32,018 nt of DNA from Halieaceae bacterium (lineage in GTDB: Bacteria; Pseudomonadota; Gammaproteobacteria; Pseudomonadales; Halieaceae): positions 1 through 32,018 of the forward strand of contig JAAENL010000201.1 in assembly GCA_024224435.1 (NCBI GenBank), given 5' to 3'. The translations under genes and the position numbers were made by a program. Every line of letters starts with the position of its first letter. Within the stretch, counting starts at the first letter, position 1. Below the pieces are notes generated by a model, which was given only the letters and a program-made list of their open reading frames with translations, was not told the origin of the DNA and made no database searches. Shown here piece after piece: positions 23,698-32,018 of the stretch.

Positions 23698-26600
23698 CTA
23701 CTCTGCATCTCCGATAAGCGGAGGCGGGCTCGACACATACGTTTCGAGTCCGCGTATTTCGGCGATGTTTGCACCATTCAGCGCGTCGACAAACCAGAGA
23801 TCGAATCGTGCACCTGACTGGCCGATGGGTTTGCCTTCGACAATGCAGCGCACGCGGCGGTCGGCGGCGAGCAGACCTGGTTCATGCAGGACAAAGGCGT
23901 CGATAGCCGTGGGCAGAGTCAGTTGATTCAGCGTTGCGAAGCCCCAGACGAGTGCCAGTTGCAGGCCGCCGTCGATCAACGCCGGGTCGCTGCGCCAGAA
24001 ATCATGGGGCCAACCCACATTTCGGCTCACGGCCAGGTCCGCCTGCGCGCCGTTTTCGCTCAGCTGATCCACTGTTTGTAGAGTGGCAAACGCCGGCCCG
24101 TGGAAGAGCTGCGATCTATAGTACTCGGCGCCGGCGATGGACGCAGCCGCCAAGGTCTCGCCCGACATTGGGGCCGGTTGTGACTCCAGCGACTGCACGA
24201 TCTGGGCGGCAAAGCGTGCTACGCCAACATCGTCGAACAAGGTTGCGTTGAGCGTGGCAGTGTCGATCGGGTCAGGCTCGATGCGGATGCGCAAGCTGGT
24301 CGGTCGGTCGGCAAAAGCGGGCAGCGGGATGCCCCTGAGTACGCGTACCTTGCGCAAAGCATTGTAGGCAAGGCCGTCGCCAAACGTGTTGGCCGCACGC
24401 AAGAACCATTCCTGCACTATCACGAGCGGCACGACCACCACGCCTTCTATTTGGTGACTGAGCAAGTAGGGTGTGGTAGCAGCACTGACAACTACATCGT
24501 AAATTGCCGGTTGGGCGCTGTGCTCCTGGTGCAGATCGATCAACGGGGCCTGTTGCGGCACGCTGCCGATAATGACTTCGACTTCGGCCGCAGTGGCTTG
24601 CTGAAGTTCGGCAACGAAATGTCGCGCCCCACTCGCAAGCGGAATCAATGGTACGCCCATTTCGTCAAACTTGGCCCTGAGGATCGGTGTCACCATGCCG
24701 CCTGCCCACGGACCCCAGCCAATGCTTTTGACAACACAGCCCTTGCGTTGTTTGGCAAGATCGTTGGCCACACGGTTCAGGACTTCATTGGCCATGGCAT
24801 AATCGGATTGGCCGGCGTTGCCTGTACGAGCCACCACCGACGAGAAGAGGCAGATCACGGAGAGTGGATCGTTGGCCGTTGCCGCCAACAGCGAGCGCAG
24901 ACCGCGGATCTTGGCGCCAAAGACGCGCCGGAAGTCGTCACCGCTCTTTTTGGCCAGGCGTTTATCGGCCAGTACACCGGCGCCATGGATGATTCCCGTG
25001 ATGGGCCCCCACTTGGCACGGATCTGCTCCAGTGCCGTCTCCGTTGCGGCGGAATCAGTAATATCGCAGGAGAGGTAGATTGCCTCCGATCCTGCCGACT
25101 GCAGCGCCTGCAGGGTTGCGCGAATCTCGCGCGCGGCAAGGATGCGATCCGTGGCGGCGCCCAGTTCACGTGGCGTCAGGCGCTGGCCTTTGGCCTGGGC
25201 AACAGCCAGAAGCGCCTTTTTGAGACCGGCATCGTCGCCGATCATTTGCAGGTCGGCCGGCTCTTCTTCCAGCACGGAGCGGCCCAGCAAGGCAATGTGC
25301 GGACGGGCCGTTTTAGCCAGTTCGATCGCGGCTTCTGCGGTGACACCCCGGCCGCCACCCGACACCACGATGACGGAGTTTGCCGTTACTGTGTCGGCGC
25401 CACCGGCCGCCTCCTTTTCTGTGGAGACAAAAGCGTAGCGTTCGCCGTCTGCAGTTAGCCCGATCTCGCGATCATCGGCGCCGTTCAGAAGCTCTGCGGC
25501 GAGGCGCTCGGCCGCGGCCGCTGGTGACAGTTGCGCCGTTGCCAGATCAATAGTGCGCACCACTGCCTTGGGCCATTCCTGCGCTGCGGTCTTGGCCAGA
25601 CCGGACAAGCCACCCAGCCAGGCCCGTTCGCCATTGATGGCGTGTAGTCCCAGATCACCACCCGTGTCTTGCACGGTGACAAACAATCCGCCCTCCGCTT
25701 CGAAGCCGCCAGCAATCGTCGTCGCGATCTGGAAGGCATCCTCATTGGCGGTGAGTGCCGCCTCGACATCACTCACGGCGCCCAGCCCGGCCAGACAGAT
25801 CACGGCGCGGGCGTCGGCCGGTACGTTAGTGCAGACTGTTGTCCTGGCGCCGGCCTGGGCCAGGTGTTCAGCCAACCGCGCTGCGATCCCGCTGCCGTCG
25901 TCGGTAATGTAGACTGCTGTGCCATCCACCAGGTATGGCGGCGCCAATCCGGGCGCAGGCTTCGGGCTCATCTCCAGCACGTAACGGCGGATGGGGTCAG
26001 AGAGAGAACTGTCAGGTGTCGGTTGTTGATCCTGGACAGAGGAGACTTCATACTCATGGGTCGATGATGCCTGTCCAAGCTGTTCGTCCATGTAGGCGAC
26101 GATCTCGCCAAGAGTGCGCAGGCCGGCCATGACACCGGTGTCGAACTCGGGCAGGGCCGGCACGCGCTCGCGCATGGCGGCCAGGATCTCAACCCGCTTG
26201 ATCGAGTCGATGCCCAGATCAGTGTCCAACGCCATACCCGGTTCGAGCATTTCGCTGGGATAGCCGGTCTTTTCGGTGACGACAGTCATCAGCACGGCGT
26301 GTAGATCATGGGCTGGAGGAGCGGAGGGAGTATCATCAGTTGCCAATTGATTATCGTGTAACGGGCGTGAAGCTCCATTGTCAGTGGTTTCTGGTGTACG
26401 TTGCGCTGCTACGACATTTGCATGGTCTGGACTGAACGCCATAACTGGTGGAGCGACTGGCGCCTCGGAAGGTGCCGGGGCGGGATATTCTTCCACAGCA
26501 CGCCCGGGGATGGGTGCAGAATAGGCGGTGAGGGAGTTCCCGTTAGCAGTAGCCGATGGCTGTTCGGCTGTAGATGCTGCAATCGGCGCTGGCCCGGGAC

Positions 26601-28092
26601 TCACGCCGTGGGTTGCGGCAGCAAGCGACAACATGGCTTCCAGGCTGCGCATCGATTGTTCGGCAACCTGGAGAAAGGCTATATGTGCATCGGCGGTCTG
26701 CTGCTGGAGCGTCTGCAAAGCATTGACCCAGGCTAGTGACTCACCTGCGTTGGTAGCCGGGATCACCGGATTTGAAGCAACTACCGCTGGTGCGGGATGC
26801 ACTGGCGCTGGCTGCAACGACTCGGGCTGGACCGGGGCTTGAGCAGCTTTCGGTTGTGCTGCCGGTGCAGACAGGACGGTGTATGGTGCCGGTTGTTGCG
26901 GTGCTGGCAGTGTGATCGACGCCAGGGAAGGCGCAACATGCTGTGTTTCATGTGGCTCAGGTGATCCATCTGCTGCCGCCGGGGTGTTGTTGGTTGATTG
27001 GTTGTTGGCGCTGTTCATCTCATCTGCCGTGGCGTGTTGGTTGTTCACCGCTGGATGTGTTCCGTTGCGTGGGGGGTTGGGTGCGGCGAGTCCGGCCGCA
27101 CCGCCAGCAGGGGGATACGGTTTCGCGTAATTCGCCCCGCTGATATTGACGGCGAGTTTGGGTGTGCTACGCCTGCGTGGGTCGTCTCCATAGGCAACGC
27201 CTTCCCACAACTGTTCCAAGGCCAACGGCACAGCGGCGACGGCGAGTTGAGCCAGGCCCTGCCAGAGGCTGGTCAGCCCATGCTGGCCCTTGCGATCCAG
27301 GGCAACGGCTTGGTACGGCCGGTCTTTCAGGCAACTCTTGACCAGGTTGGTCAGTACGGCGCCGGGTCCGACCTCGACAAAGGTGCGAACGCCGGCGGCG
27401 TACATGGTCTCGATCTGTTCGGCAAAACGCACCGGCTCGGCTATCTGGCCGGCAAGTGTCTCGCGGATGGCGTCTGGCATGTTTGAATAGGCCGCGGCCA
27501 TGCTGTTGGCGTAGACCGGAATCAGCGGTTTGCCGACAGACACTTCGTCCAGGAAGCTGCGAAATGGTGCTGCGGCAGGACTTACTATGGCCGAATGGAA
27601 AGCGGTCGAAACCGGTAGCCGTTGGAAGCGGATCGCAGCCTGACGCAACCTCTCTTCTGTCGCCTGGATTGCGCTTTCGCTGCCGGAAATGACCACCTGA
27701 TCGGGGCTGTTATGGTTGGCAATCACCACGCCCGTTTTCCAATCTGCGAGCATCGACGCCACTGCCTCGGCGTTGTGGAAAATTGCGGCCATAGCGCCGG
27801 GGTACAGGGTGGCCGCCTCGGCCATCAATTCGCCGCGCTTACGCGCCACGGCCAAGAAGACTTTGCGATCGAATACACCAGCACAGTGCAACGCTGTCAC
27901 TTCGCCAAAGCTGTGACCAGCGACGACATCCGGCGTGATCCCCAGCTGAGACAACAGCGCCAGCAGGCTCAAGCTGGCGGCGCCGATAGATGGCTGCGCC
28001 CATTCCGTTGCGCGCAGGCGAGCCTCCTGGGCAGCACGGCCATCGTCGCTGAAAACCGGCTGGGGAAATACGATCTCGTGCAGACACCCCCC
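23698..28092 (-). CDS. Pfa2-type synthase, C-terminal part: MAT-ACP-KR-DH (joined by frame change)
   Basis: Continuation of pfa2 in the -1 frame. The frame is open from the G-run at 28092, and the joined protein would be about 2086 residues. Positions below are counted from the TTG codon at 27972. MAT: nucleophile Ser21 in GHSFGE, His126 in TAFHSAIV. A Pro/Ala-rich linker holds a helical segment (409-455). One ACP (about 555-635) has LGIDSIKRVEIL, with Ser590 carrying phosphopantetheine. KR: SGGGRGVTAE (871-880) with Tyr1058 and Asn1062. PKS-type DH: HQIEGVVVVP, matching HxxxGxxxxP (His1173), LFHGPAF and Asp1335/Gln1339. Only one ACP is present. The 40 residues just before the TTG (LHEIVFPQPVF...) are needed for a normal MAT, so the TTG is not a natural start. 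The stop TAG is followed at once by the pfa3 ATG. Confidence 0.85.
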   Translation of the reverse strand, partial: GGCLHEIVFPQPVFSDDGRAAQEARLRATEWAQPSIGAASLSLLALLSQLGITPDVVAGHSFGEVTALHCAGVFDRKVFLAVARKRGELMAEAATLYPGAMAAIFHNAEAVASMLADWKTGVVIANHNSPDQVVISGSESAIQATEERLRQAAIRFQRLPVSTAFHSAIVSPAAAPFRSFLDEVSVGKPLIPVYANSMAAAYSNMPDAIRETLAGQIAEPVRFAEQIETMYAAGVRTFVEVGPGAVLTNLVKSCLKDRPYQAVALDRKGQHGLTSLWQGLAQLAVAAVPLALEQLWEGVAYGDDPRRRSTPKLAVNISGANYAKPYPPAGGAAGLAAPNPPRNGTHPAVNNQHATADEMNSANNQSTNNTPAAADGSPEPHETQHVAPSLASITLPAPQQPAPYTVLSAPAAQPKAAQAPVQPESLQPAPVHPAPAVVASNPVIPATNAGESLAWVNALQTLQQQTADAHIAFLQVAEQSMRSLEAMLSLAAATHGVSPGPAPIAASTAEQPSATANGNSLTAYSAPIPGRAVEEYPAPAPSEAPVAPPVMAFSPDHANVVAAQRTPETTDNGASRPLHDNQLATDDTPSAPPAHDLHAVLMTVVTEKTGYPSEMLEPGMALDTDLGIDSIKRVEILAAMRERVPALPEFDTGVMAGLRTLGEIVAYMDEQLGQASSTHEYEVSSVQDQQPTPDSSLSDPIRRYVLEMSPKPAPGLAPPYLVDGTAVYITDDGSGIAARLAEHLAQAGARTTVCTNVPADARAVICLAGLGAVSDVEAALTANEDAFQIATTIAGGFEAEGGLFVTVQDTGGDLGLHAINGERAWLGGLSGLAKTAAQEWPKAVVRTIDLATAQLSPAAAAERLAAELLNGADDREIGLTADGERYAFVSTEKEAAGGADTVTANSVIVVSGGGRGVTAEAAIELAKTARPHIALLGRSVLEEEPADLQMIGDDAGLKKALLAVAQAKGQRLTPRELGAATDRILAAREIRATLQALQSAGSEAIYLSCDITDSAATETALEQIRAKWGPITGIIHGAGVLADKRLAKKSGDDFRRVFGAKIRGLRSLLAATANDPLSVICLFSSVVARTGNAGQSDYAMANEVLNRVANDLAKQRKGCVVKSIGWGPWAGGMVTPILRAKFDEMGVPLIPLASGARHFVAELQQATAAEVEVIIGSVPQQAPLIDLHQEHSAQPAIYDVVVSAATTPYLLSHQIEGVVVVPLVIVQEWFLRAANTFGDGLAYNALRKVRVLRGIPLPAFADRPTSLRIRIEPDPIDTATLNATLFDDVGVARFAAQIVQSLESQPAPMSGETLAAASIAGAEYYRSQLFHGPAFATLQTVDQLSENGAQADLAVSRNVGWPHDFWRSDPALIDGGLQLALVWGFATLNQLTLPTAIDAFVLHEPGLLAADRRVRCIVEGKPIGQSGARFDLWFVDALNGANIAEIRGLETYVSSPPPLIGDAE

Positions 28093-29957
28093 TGTCCAAA
28101 CTCCAGGTTGGCCGCTTCATCCCAGACGGCGCGGTTCTTGTCAAAGGCAAGCGCCAGGTCGGCGCCCATGCCGACATATTGGCTGCCCTGTCCCGGAAAG
28201 AGGAAGGCCAGTTTGCCGCCGTCACCCAATGCGTCGTCGCCGGAGCAGAACCAGCCGCTCGGCGCTTGTTGGGTGCTGGTCGGGTCGCGCTCGATGGCCG
28301 TGGTGGCTGCCCCCAGCTTGGCGCGCAGATCGCCCATATCTTTAGCGACTACGGCCATCCGCAGGCCATGGCTGGTCTGAAATGCCAACTGGCTCGAACG
28401 GGCAAGAAACTGGAAACCGTCATCACTGTCAAAGCCTGCGGCCAGTTGCTGGGCGGTCGCCACAGTTTCCTGGACGTTGGCGCCACTAACGAGGAACAAC
28501 TCGGTTGGCGATGGGCGAAACCCATCTTTATGGCCCATGTTGCCGGTGTATTCCTCCAGCGTGACATGGAAATTGCTGCCGCCAAAGCCAAAGGATGAGA
28601 CCGACGCCCGGCGCGGGTGGCTGCCATCGCGGATCCACGGTCGCGTCTGAGTGTTGATGTAAAACGGGCTTTCGTTGACGGCAAGATTCGGGTTGGGCCG
28701 GTCGACCTTGATCGTCGGCGGCAGCACCTTGTGATGCAGGGCCAGCACAGCCTTGATCAAAGCGGCTGCGCCGGCCGCGCCCTTAGTGTGTCCGATCTGG
28801 GATTTGATAGAACCGATTGCGCACCATTGTTTGCCGTCCGGGTCGGCTTCGGCAAAGACGCTGCTGGCGCCGGTGAATTCGGCGACGTCACCGGCTTTGG
28901 TGGCAGTGCCGTGCGCTTCGAGCAATTCCACGGTGCGTGGCGAGTAGCCGGCGACAGCGTAAGCGCGGCGCAGCGCCTGTGCCTGGCCGGAGGCTTTGGG
29001 GGCATAGACCGCAGTGCCCTTGCCGTCGGAACTGGCGCCCAGACCGCGGATCACAGCATAGATGCGGTCGCCGTCGCCCTCGGCGTCCTCCAAGCGGCGC
29101 AACGCCAGCATACCCAATCCCTCGCCCAGCATGGTGCCGTCAGCCTGGTCAGAGAAAGGCCGGCAGTCGCCACTGGGCGACAGGGCAGGCGTCTTGCTAA
29201 AGCACATATACATGAGGATGTTGTTGAGTGTGTCCACGCCGCCGACGATTACCATGTCGGCCTGACGCATATAAAGCTCGCCCATGCCCATGGAGAGCGC
29301 CGAAAACGAACTGGCGCAGGCGGCGTCGACGACGCAGTTTGTTCCGCCCAGGTCGAAGTTATTGGCAATGCGCCCGGCGATGACGTTTCCGAGCAGGCCA
29401 GGGAAAGAGGCCTCGGTCCACGGCACGTAGGAGTCGGCAATGTGATCGCAGATAGCCTGCGCCTCATCTTCGGGGATCCCATTGGCGCGCAAGGCATTCA
29501 GCCAGATTGGGCGTTGCAGTCGCGACCCCAGGTCGACAACCAGTTCCGTGGCGCCGGCGGCGCCCAGGATCACACTGATACGGCTCTTTTCGATATGTTG
29601 AAAATCGCCGCCTGACGCATCTTCCAACACCTGCTGGGCGACGATCAGACCGAGCAACTGACTGGTGTCAGTCTGTTGAACGACAGTGGGCGGAACGCCA
29701 TAGGCCATGGCATCGAAAGGCACTTCATCCAAAAAAGCGCCACGTTTGCCATAGGTTTTATCCGGGGCCGTAGGGTCGGGGTCGTAGTAATCTTCAATCA
29801 ACCAGTAGTTTTGGGGAATTTCTTTGATCTGATCCCGGCCTTCGACAATACTGCGCCAGAAGCCACGTACGTCGGTAGAGCCCGGAAACAGCGCACCGAC
29901 ACCGACGACTGCAATGGCTGGGGAGACAGATTCATGGTGATCTCTTTGGTTACTCAT
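27969..29957 (-). CDS. Pfa2-type synthase, N-terminal part: KS and start of MAT
   Basis: A 662-residue reading frame encoding the ketosynthase of the first megasynthase and the beginning of its malonyl-CoA acyltransferase. The KS (about residues 12-470) has the full Cys-His-His triad: Cys214 in VDAACASSFSA, His349 in EAHGTAT, His390 in SQIGHTKGAAG. MAT starts near residue 582 with LAFLFPGQGSQYVGMG. After Q622 the frame enters a G6 run. The remaining 38 residues (VCTRSYFPSRF...) resemble no MAT and end at a stop. The -1 frame restores normal MAT sequence, so this is the front half of one broken or recoded gene. The ATG at 29957 lies 141 bp after the pfaD-like gene, with AAGGA about 12 bases upstream. 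Confidence 0.88.
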   Translation of the reverse strand: MSNQRDHHESVSPAIAVVGVGALFPGSTDVRGFWRSIVEGRDQIKEIPQNYWLIEDYYDPDPTAPDKTYGKRGAFLDEVPFDAMAYGVPPTVVQQTDTSQLLGLIVAQQVLEDASGGDFQHIEKSRISVILGAAGATELVVDLGSRLQRPIWLNALRANGIPEDEAQAICDHIADSYVPWTEASFPGLLGNVIAGRIANNFDLGGTNCVVDAACASSFSALSMGMGELYMRQADMVIVGGVDTLNNILMYMCFSKTPALSPSGDCRPFSDQADGTMLGEGLGMLALRRLEDAEGDGDRIYAVIRGLGASSDGKGTAVYAPKASGQAQALRRAYAVAGYSPRTVELLEAHGTATKAGDVAEFTGASSVFAEADPDGKQWCAIGSIKSQIGHTKGAAGAAALIKAVLALHHKVLPPTIKVDRPNPNLAVNESPFYINTQTRPWIRDGSHPRRASVSSFGFGGSNFHVTLEEYTGNMGHKDGFRPSPTELFLVSGANVQETVATAQQLAAGFDSDDGFQFLARSSQLAFQTSHGLRMAVVAKDMGDLRAKLGAATTAIERDPTSTQQAPSGWFCSGDDALGDGGKLAFLFPGQGSQYVGMGADLALAFDKNRAVWDEAANLEFGQGGVCTRSYFPSRFSATMAVLPRRLACAQRNGRSHLSAPPA
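28086..28092 (-). other. Slippery heptamer G GGG GGT at the pfa2 frame change
   Basis: Read on the minus strand in the zero frame (CAG GGG GGT), this fits X XXY YYZ. A -1 slip gives GGG GGG TGT CTG CAC, which continues directly into authentic MAT sequence. GGAG, an internal Shine-Dalgarno-like motif, ends eight bases upstream, as in known bacterial stimulators. A missing G from a G7 run, by mutation or sequencing error, would look identical. Confidence 0.6.
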
Positions 29958-30098
29958 CGAATGTTTTTGATCCTTGTAGAACGAACATACATCTATTGCC
30001 TCGCGACGACGATGCCGGATGGTGATAGGCCAATGGTTTCGTTTTCGCTTGGCGATTTCATGTAAAGTAGCCGCAACGCCTGGATTGAAAACCTTGAC

Positions 30099-31877
30099 CT
30101 ACTGCAATAGTCGTGGTCGAAAGGCGAATGCAGCGGCTGGAATCGGCACGCCGTAGCTGCGCAATTGTGCGGCACGGGTAACACAGGCGGCTCCCTCGAG
30201 CAAATTGAGCGCCACCTGGACGACTGTGCGGTTTTTTGGATTTTCCAGGAAGGAACCCTTGACCCAGGCATTGAATGCGCCCATGGCCGGCCCGCACCAT
30301 ATCTGGTAGTCGAGGCGCCGATCGCTGTCGCCATCGATGGGCCAGCGGCTGGAGCGTCCCAGATAGGAACGAAAGACAAGCGCCATCTTATGCTTGGGGT
30401 CGCGTTCGGCTCGGTCGATTTCGTGCGGGCCGTGCACTGCGAAGAACTCGCGGGTGTCGTCCCACACCTCGCCGACAGACTGGCGGAAAAGCTGTTTCTC
30501 GATGCGTGCCAGATCGTCGGCAGGAATGGCGTCGAGCGAGGGGAAGCGGGTGTAGAGGTTGTAGAGGGTAGATGCGCGTGAGGCAAACATGGTGCCGCGC
30601 TTGAGAACCTGCACCTTGACACCCAGTTCGAACATGTCGGCCGAGGGCGCCATAGTCATGTCAGCCAGTTCGGCTTGAGCCAACAATGCCTTGGCATCGT
30701 CGGAGACGCCGGCCTCACGACAACTCTGGTTGACCGAGCCGGTGAGCACATAGGCAGCGCCCAACGCAAAGGCGGCCGCCACCGATTGTGGCGTGCCGAG
30801 ACCGCCGGCGGCGCCGAGGCGGATCGGGCGCGCATAGTCGTAACGCGCCACCAGGTCGTCGCGCAATTGGGATAAGGTCGGAAACAACGAACCGAGAGGA
30901 CGGTTGTCGGTGTGCCCGCCAGAATCGGATTCAACGGTGATATCCTCGGCCACAGGCAGGCGTTGGGCCAACGCAACTTCCTCTTCTGTCAGGTCGCCGG
31001 CCTGAACCAGGGCATCGAGGATGGCCTGCGGTGGCGGCGACATGAAGTGCTGGGCGACCTCAGGTCTCGAAATCTTAGCGAATACGTGGTTTGGGCGCTG
31101 AATCTGTCCTGTGGCGTCACGGGTGACGCCGCGGAAGGCGTAGCGCACGACGGCTGGCGTCAGGGCCATGAAGGCCGAAGCCTCGAGACGGCGCACGTCG
31201 TAGTTCAGGAGAAGTGAGACAACGCGGCTCTCCAACTGCGGGTCCTGAGGTGAATGGATGAGATTGCAGCCCCACGGCCGCGTCGCAGCGAGCGTCTCCT
31301 GCAATGTGGCCAGCGCTTGTTCGACACGTGCGGGGCTGAGTCCACCGGCGCCGAAAAAACCCAGCATGCCAGCGCCGGCCATTTCGATGACGAGCGCCTC
31401 CGATGTAATACCACGCGCCATCGCACCGGCGACGTAGGGAAAACGTAAGCCGTGCGCTTCAAGAAAGGCGCGGTCGCCAAGCCACTCGGGATAGAGCGCG
31501 GGTAGCACAGCCAGACACGGGAAGTTGAACGTTTGCGCAGTGTCGCCGCTAGCGCCTGACAACATGCGAAACTCGCCACCCATGCCGACGCCGACAACGC
31601 CAGTCGTTCCGTTACGTACAATGTACGCAGGGGATCGAAATGCGGCAATCGACTGCGTCAAAACATCAGGCGTAAAATGGGCCGCACCACTCGACGCGAA
31701 CCATTCTCCGATAACTCGTAATCCGATGCTCAAGGTTACCTCTTCCAGAAGATACACAGCACCATGACAGGCGACAACCTGAGTCGCTCCATTTGCGACT
31801 GCTGGGCCACCTGGTAAAGGGGCGAAAATTTTGGGGCCATCACGGCTGGTAGCACCGCACTTGAACTGGGAGTTCAT
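30099..31877 (-). CDS. pfaD: PfaD-family trans-acting enoyl reductase (Pfa1)
   Basis: FMN-dependent enoyl reductase of 592 residues, 2-nitropropane-dioxygenase-like. It acts in trans on acyl chains held by the ACP of the synthase. The TIM-barrel is recognisable from IEMAGAGMLGFFGAGGL (about 164-180), the family hallmark AEDITVESDSGGHTDNRP (about 310-327) and the FMN-phosphate region AAGGLGTPQSVAAAFALGAA (about 356-375). The C-terminal extension through FRSYLGRSSRWPIDGDSDRR and WCGPAMGAFNAWVKGSFL is specific to PfaD and absent from ordinary nitronate monooxygenases. It is the first gene of the operon pfa1-pfa2-pfa3, the myxobacterial order. It starts at the ATG at 31877 without a clear Shine-Dalgarno. 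The 141 bp upstream hold no gene and presumably the promoter, which was not recognised with confidence. Confidence 0.93.
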   Translation of the reverse strand: MNSQFKCGATSRDGPKIFAPLPGGPAVANGATQVVACHGAVYLLEEVTLSIGLRVIGEWFASSGAAHFTPDVLTQSIAAFRSPAYIVRNGTTGVVGVGMGGEFRMLSGASGDTAQTFNFPCLAVLPALYPEWLGDRAFLEAHGLRFPYVAGAMARGITSEALVIEMAGAGMLGFFGAGGLSPARVEQALATLQETLAATRPWGCNLIHSPQDPQLESRVVSLLLNYDVRRLEASAFMALTPAVVRYAFRGVTRDATGQIQRPNHVFAKISRPEVAQHFMSPPPQAILDALVQAGDLTEEEVALAQRLPVAEDITVESDSGGHTDNRPLGSLFPTLSQLRDDLVARYDYARPIRLGAAGGLGTPQSVAAAFALGAAYVLTGSVNQSCREAGVSDDAKALLAQAELADMTMAPSADMFELGVKVQVLKRGTMFASRASTLYNLYTRFPSLDAIPADDLARIEKQLFRQSVGEVWDDTREFFAVHGPHEIDRAERDPKHKMALVFRSYLGRSSRWPIDGDSDRRLDYQIWCGPAMGAFNAWVKGSFLENPKNRTVVQVALNLLEGAACVTRAAQLRSYGVPIPAAAFAFRPRLLQ

Positions 31878-32018
31878 TTTTTACGACGATTTTCAGCATG
31901 TCGCTCAGAAAACACCTGGGTTTCAGGCTAATTATGGGCCTCAACTAAAGGGTTTCTATGAGCTGATTGCTTTCAAACAGAGTTATTTTCGCTGACCCAG
32001 TTTAAGTGTAGTCCTACC

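Noticed and set aside
27970-27972. TTG codon as a genuine start of a separate MAT-ACP-KR-DH gene
   Set aside because: Forty residues of typical MAT sequence precede it in the same frame, back to the G-run. There is no ribosome-binding site, so the frame is a continuation of pfa2.
29993-30061. 22-residue ORF in the pfa1-pfa2 gap (MKSPSENETIGLSPSGIVVA...)
   Set aside because: It has no ribosome-binding site and no recognisable features. A leader peptide cannot be supported from this alone.
1-32018. CRISPR arrays, tRNA or rRNA genes, insertion-sequence transposases
   Set aside because: No spaced direct-repeat array, cloverleaf, rRNA-like stretch or transposase reading frame was seen on either strand.

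Overview
The window (about 32 kb, moderately GC-rich) is bacterial. Its gene content fits a member of the Chloroflexota (Anaerolineae/Caldilineae-like): a BMP-type nucleoside ABC transporter, a stand-alone SLC12-like transporter, many short tandem and purine-rich repeats, and a large secondary-lipid synthase. That assignment is an inference from gene style and repeats. No rRNA or other marker gene is present to prove it.

Left part (1-9200). rtcA (RNA 3'-phosphate cyclase, minus strand) faces away from a cation-chloride-cotransporter-like permease. Next comes a four-gene plus-strand ABC operon (lipoprotein binding protein, double ATPase, two permeases) of the nucleoside/nucleobase BMP type, with a good sigma70-like promoter, a ~150-nt leader and a strong hairpin after the first gene. 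A fungal-Fcy1-like cytosine deaminase follows. Together these suggest import and deamination of pyrimidine bases or nucleosides.

Middle (9200-14400). This is a patchwork of small accessory genes. It has a PIN-domain toxin with an overlapping 57-aa putative antitoxin, a choline/aminoglycoside-kinase-like phosphotransferase, a metallo-beta-lactamase-fold hydrolase, and an 840-bp gene-free stretch containing a 187-bp element with perfect 15-bp inverted ends and internal hairpins. A membrane protein and winged-helix regulator pair sits behind a textbook promoter with an overlapping operator-like palindrome, followed by a GNAT acetyltransferase.

Right part (14392-31877, minus strand). An operon of three genes has the order of the myxobacterial-type polyunsaturated-fatty-acid/secondary-lipid synthase: pfaD-like enoyl reductase (pfa1), pfa2 (KS-MAT-ACP-KR-DH) and pfa3 (KS-CLF-AT-DH-DH-DH'-acyltransferase, 3101 aa). 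Pfa2 is interrupted within MAT by a one-base frame change at a run of six G. The site also has the form of a -1 slippery heptamer, G GGG GGT. Pfa2 carries only one ACP, where true PUFA synthases have tandem ACPs. Pfa3 carries several in-frame purine-rich inserts, mostly in its linkers. The C-terminal acyltransferase suggests the product is passed directly to a glycerolipid. The product itself cannot be told from the sequence. No phosphopantetheinyl transferase is in the window.
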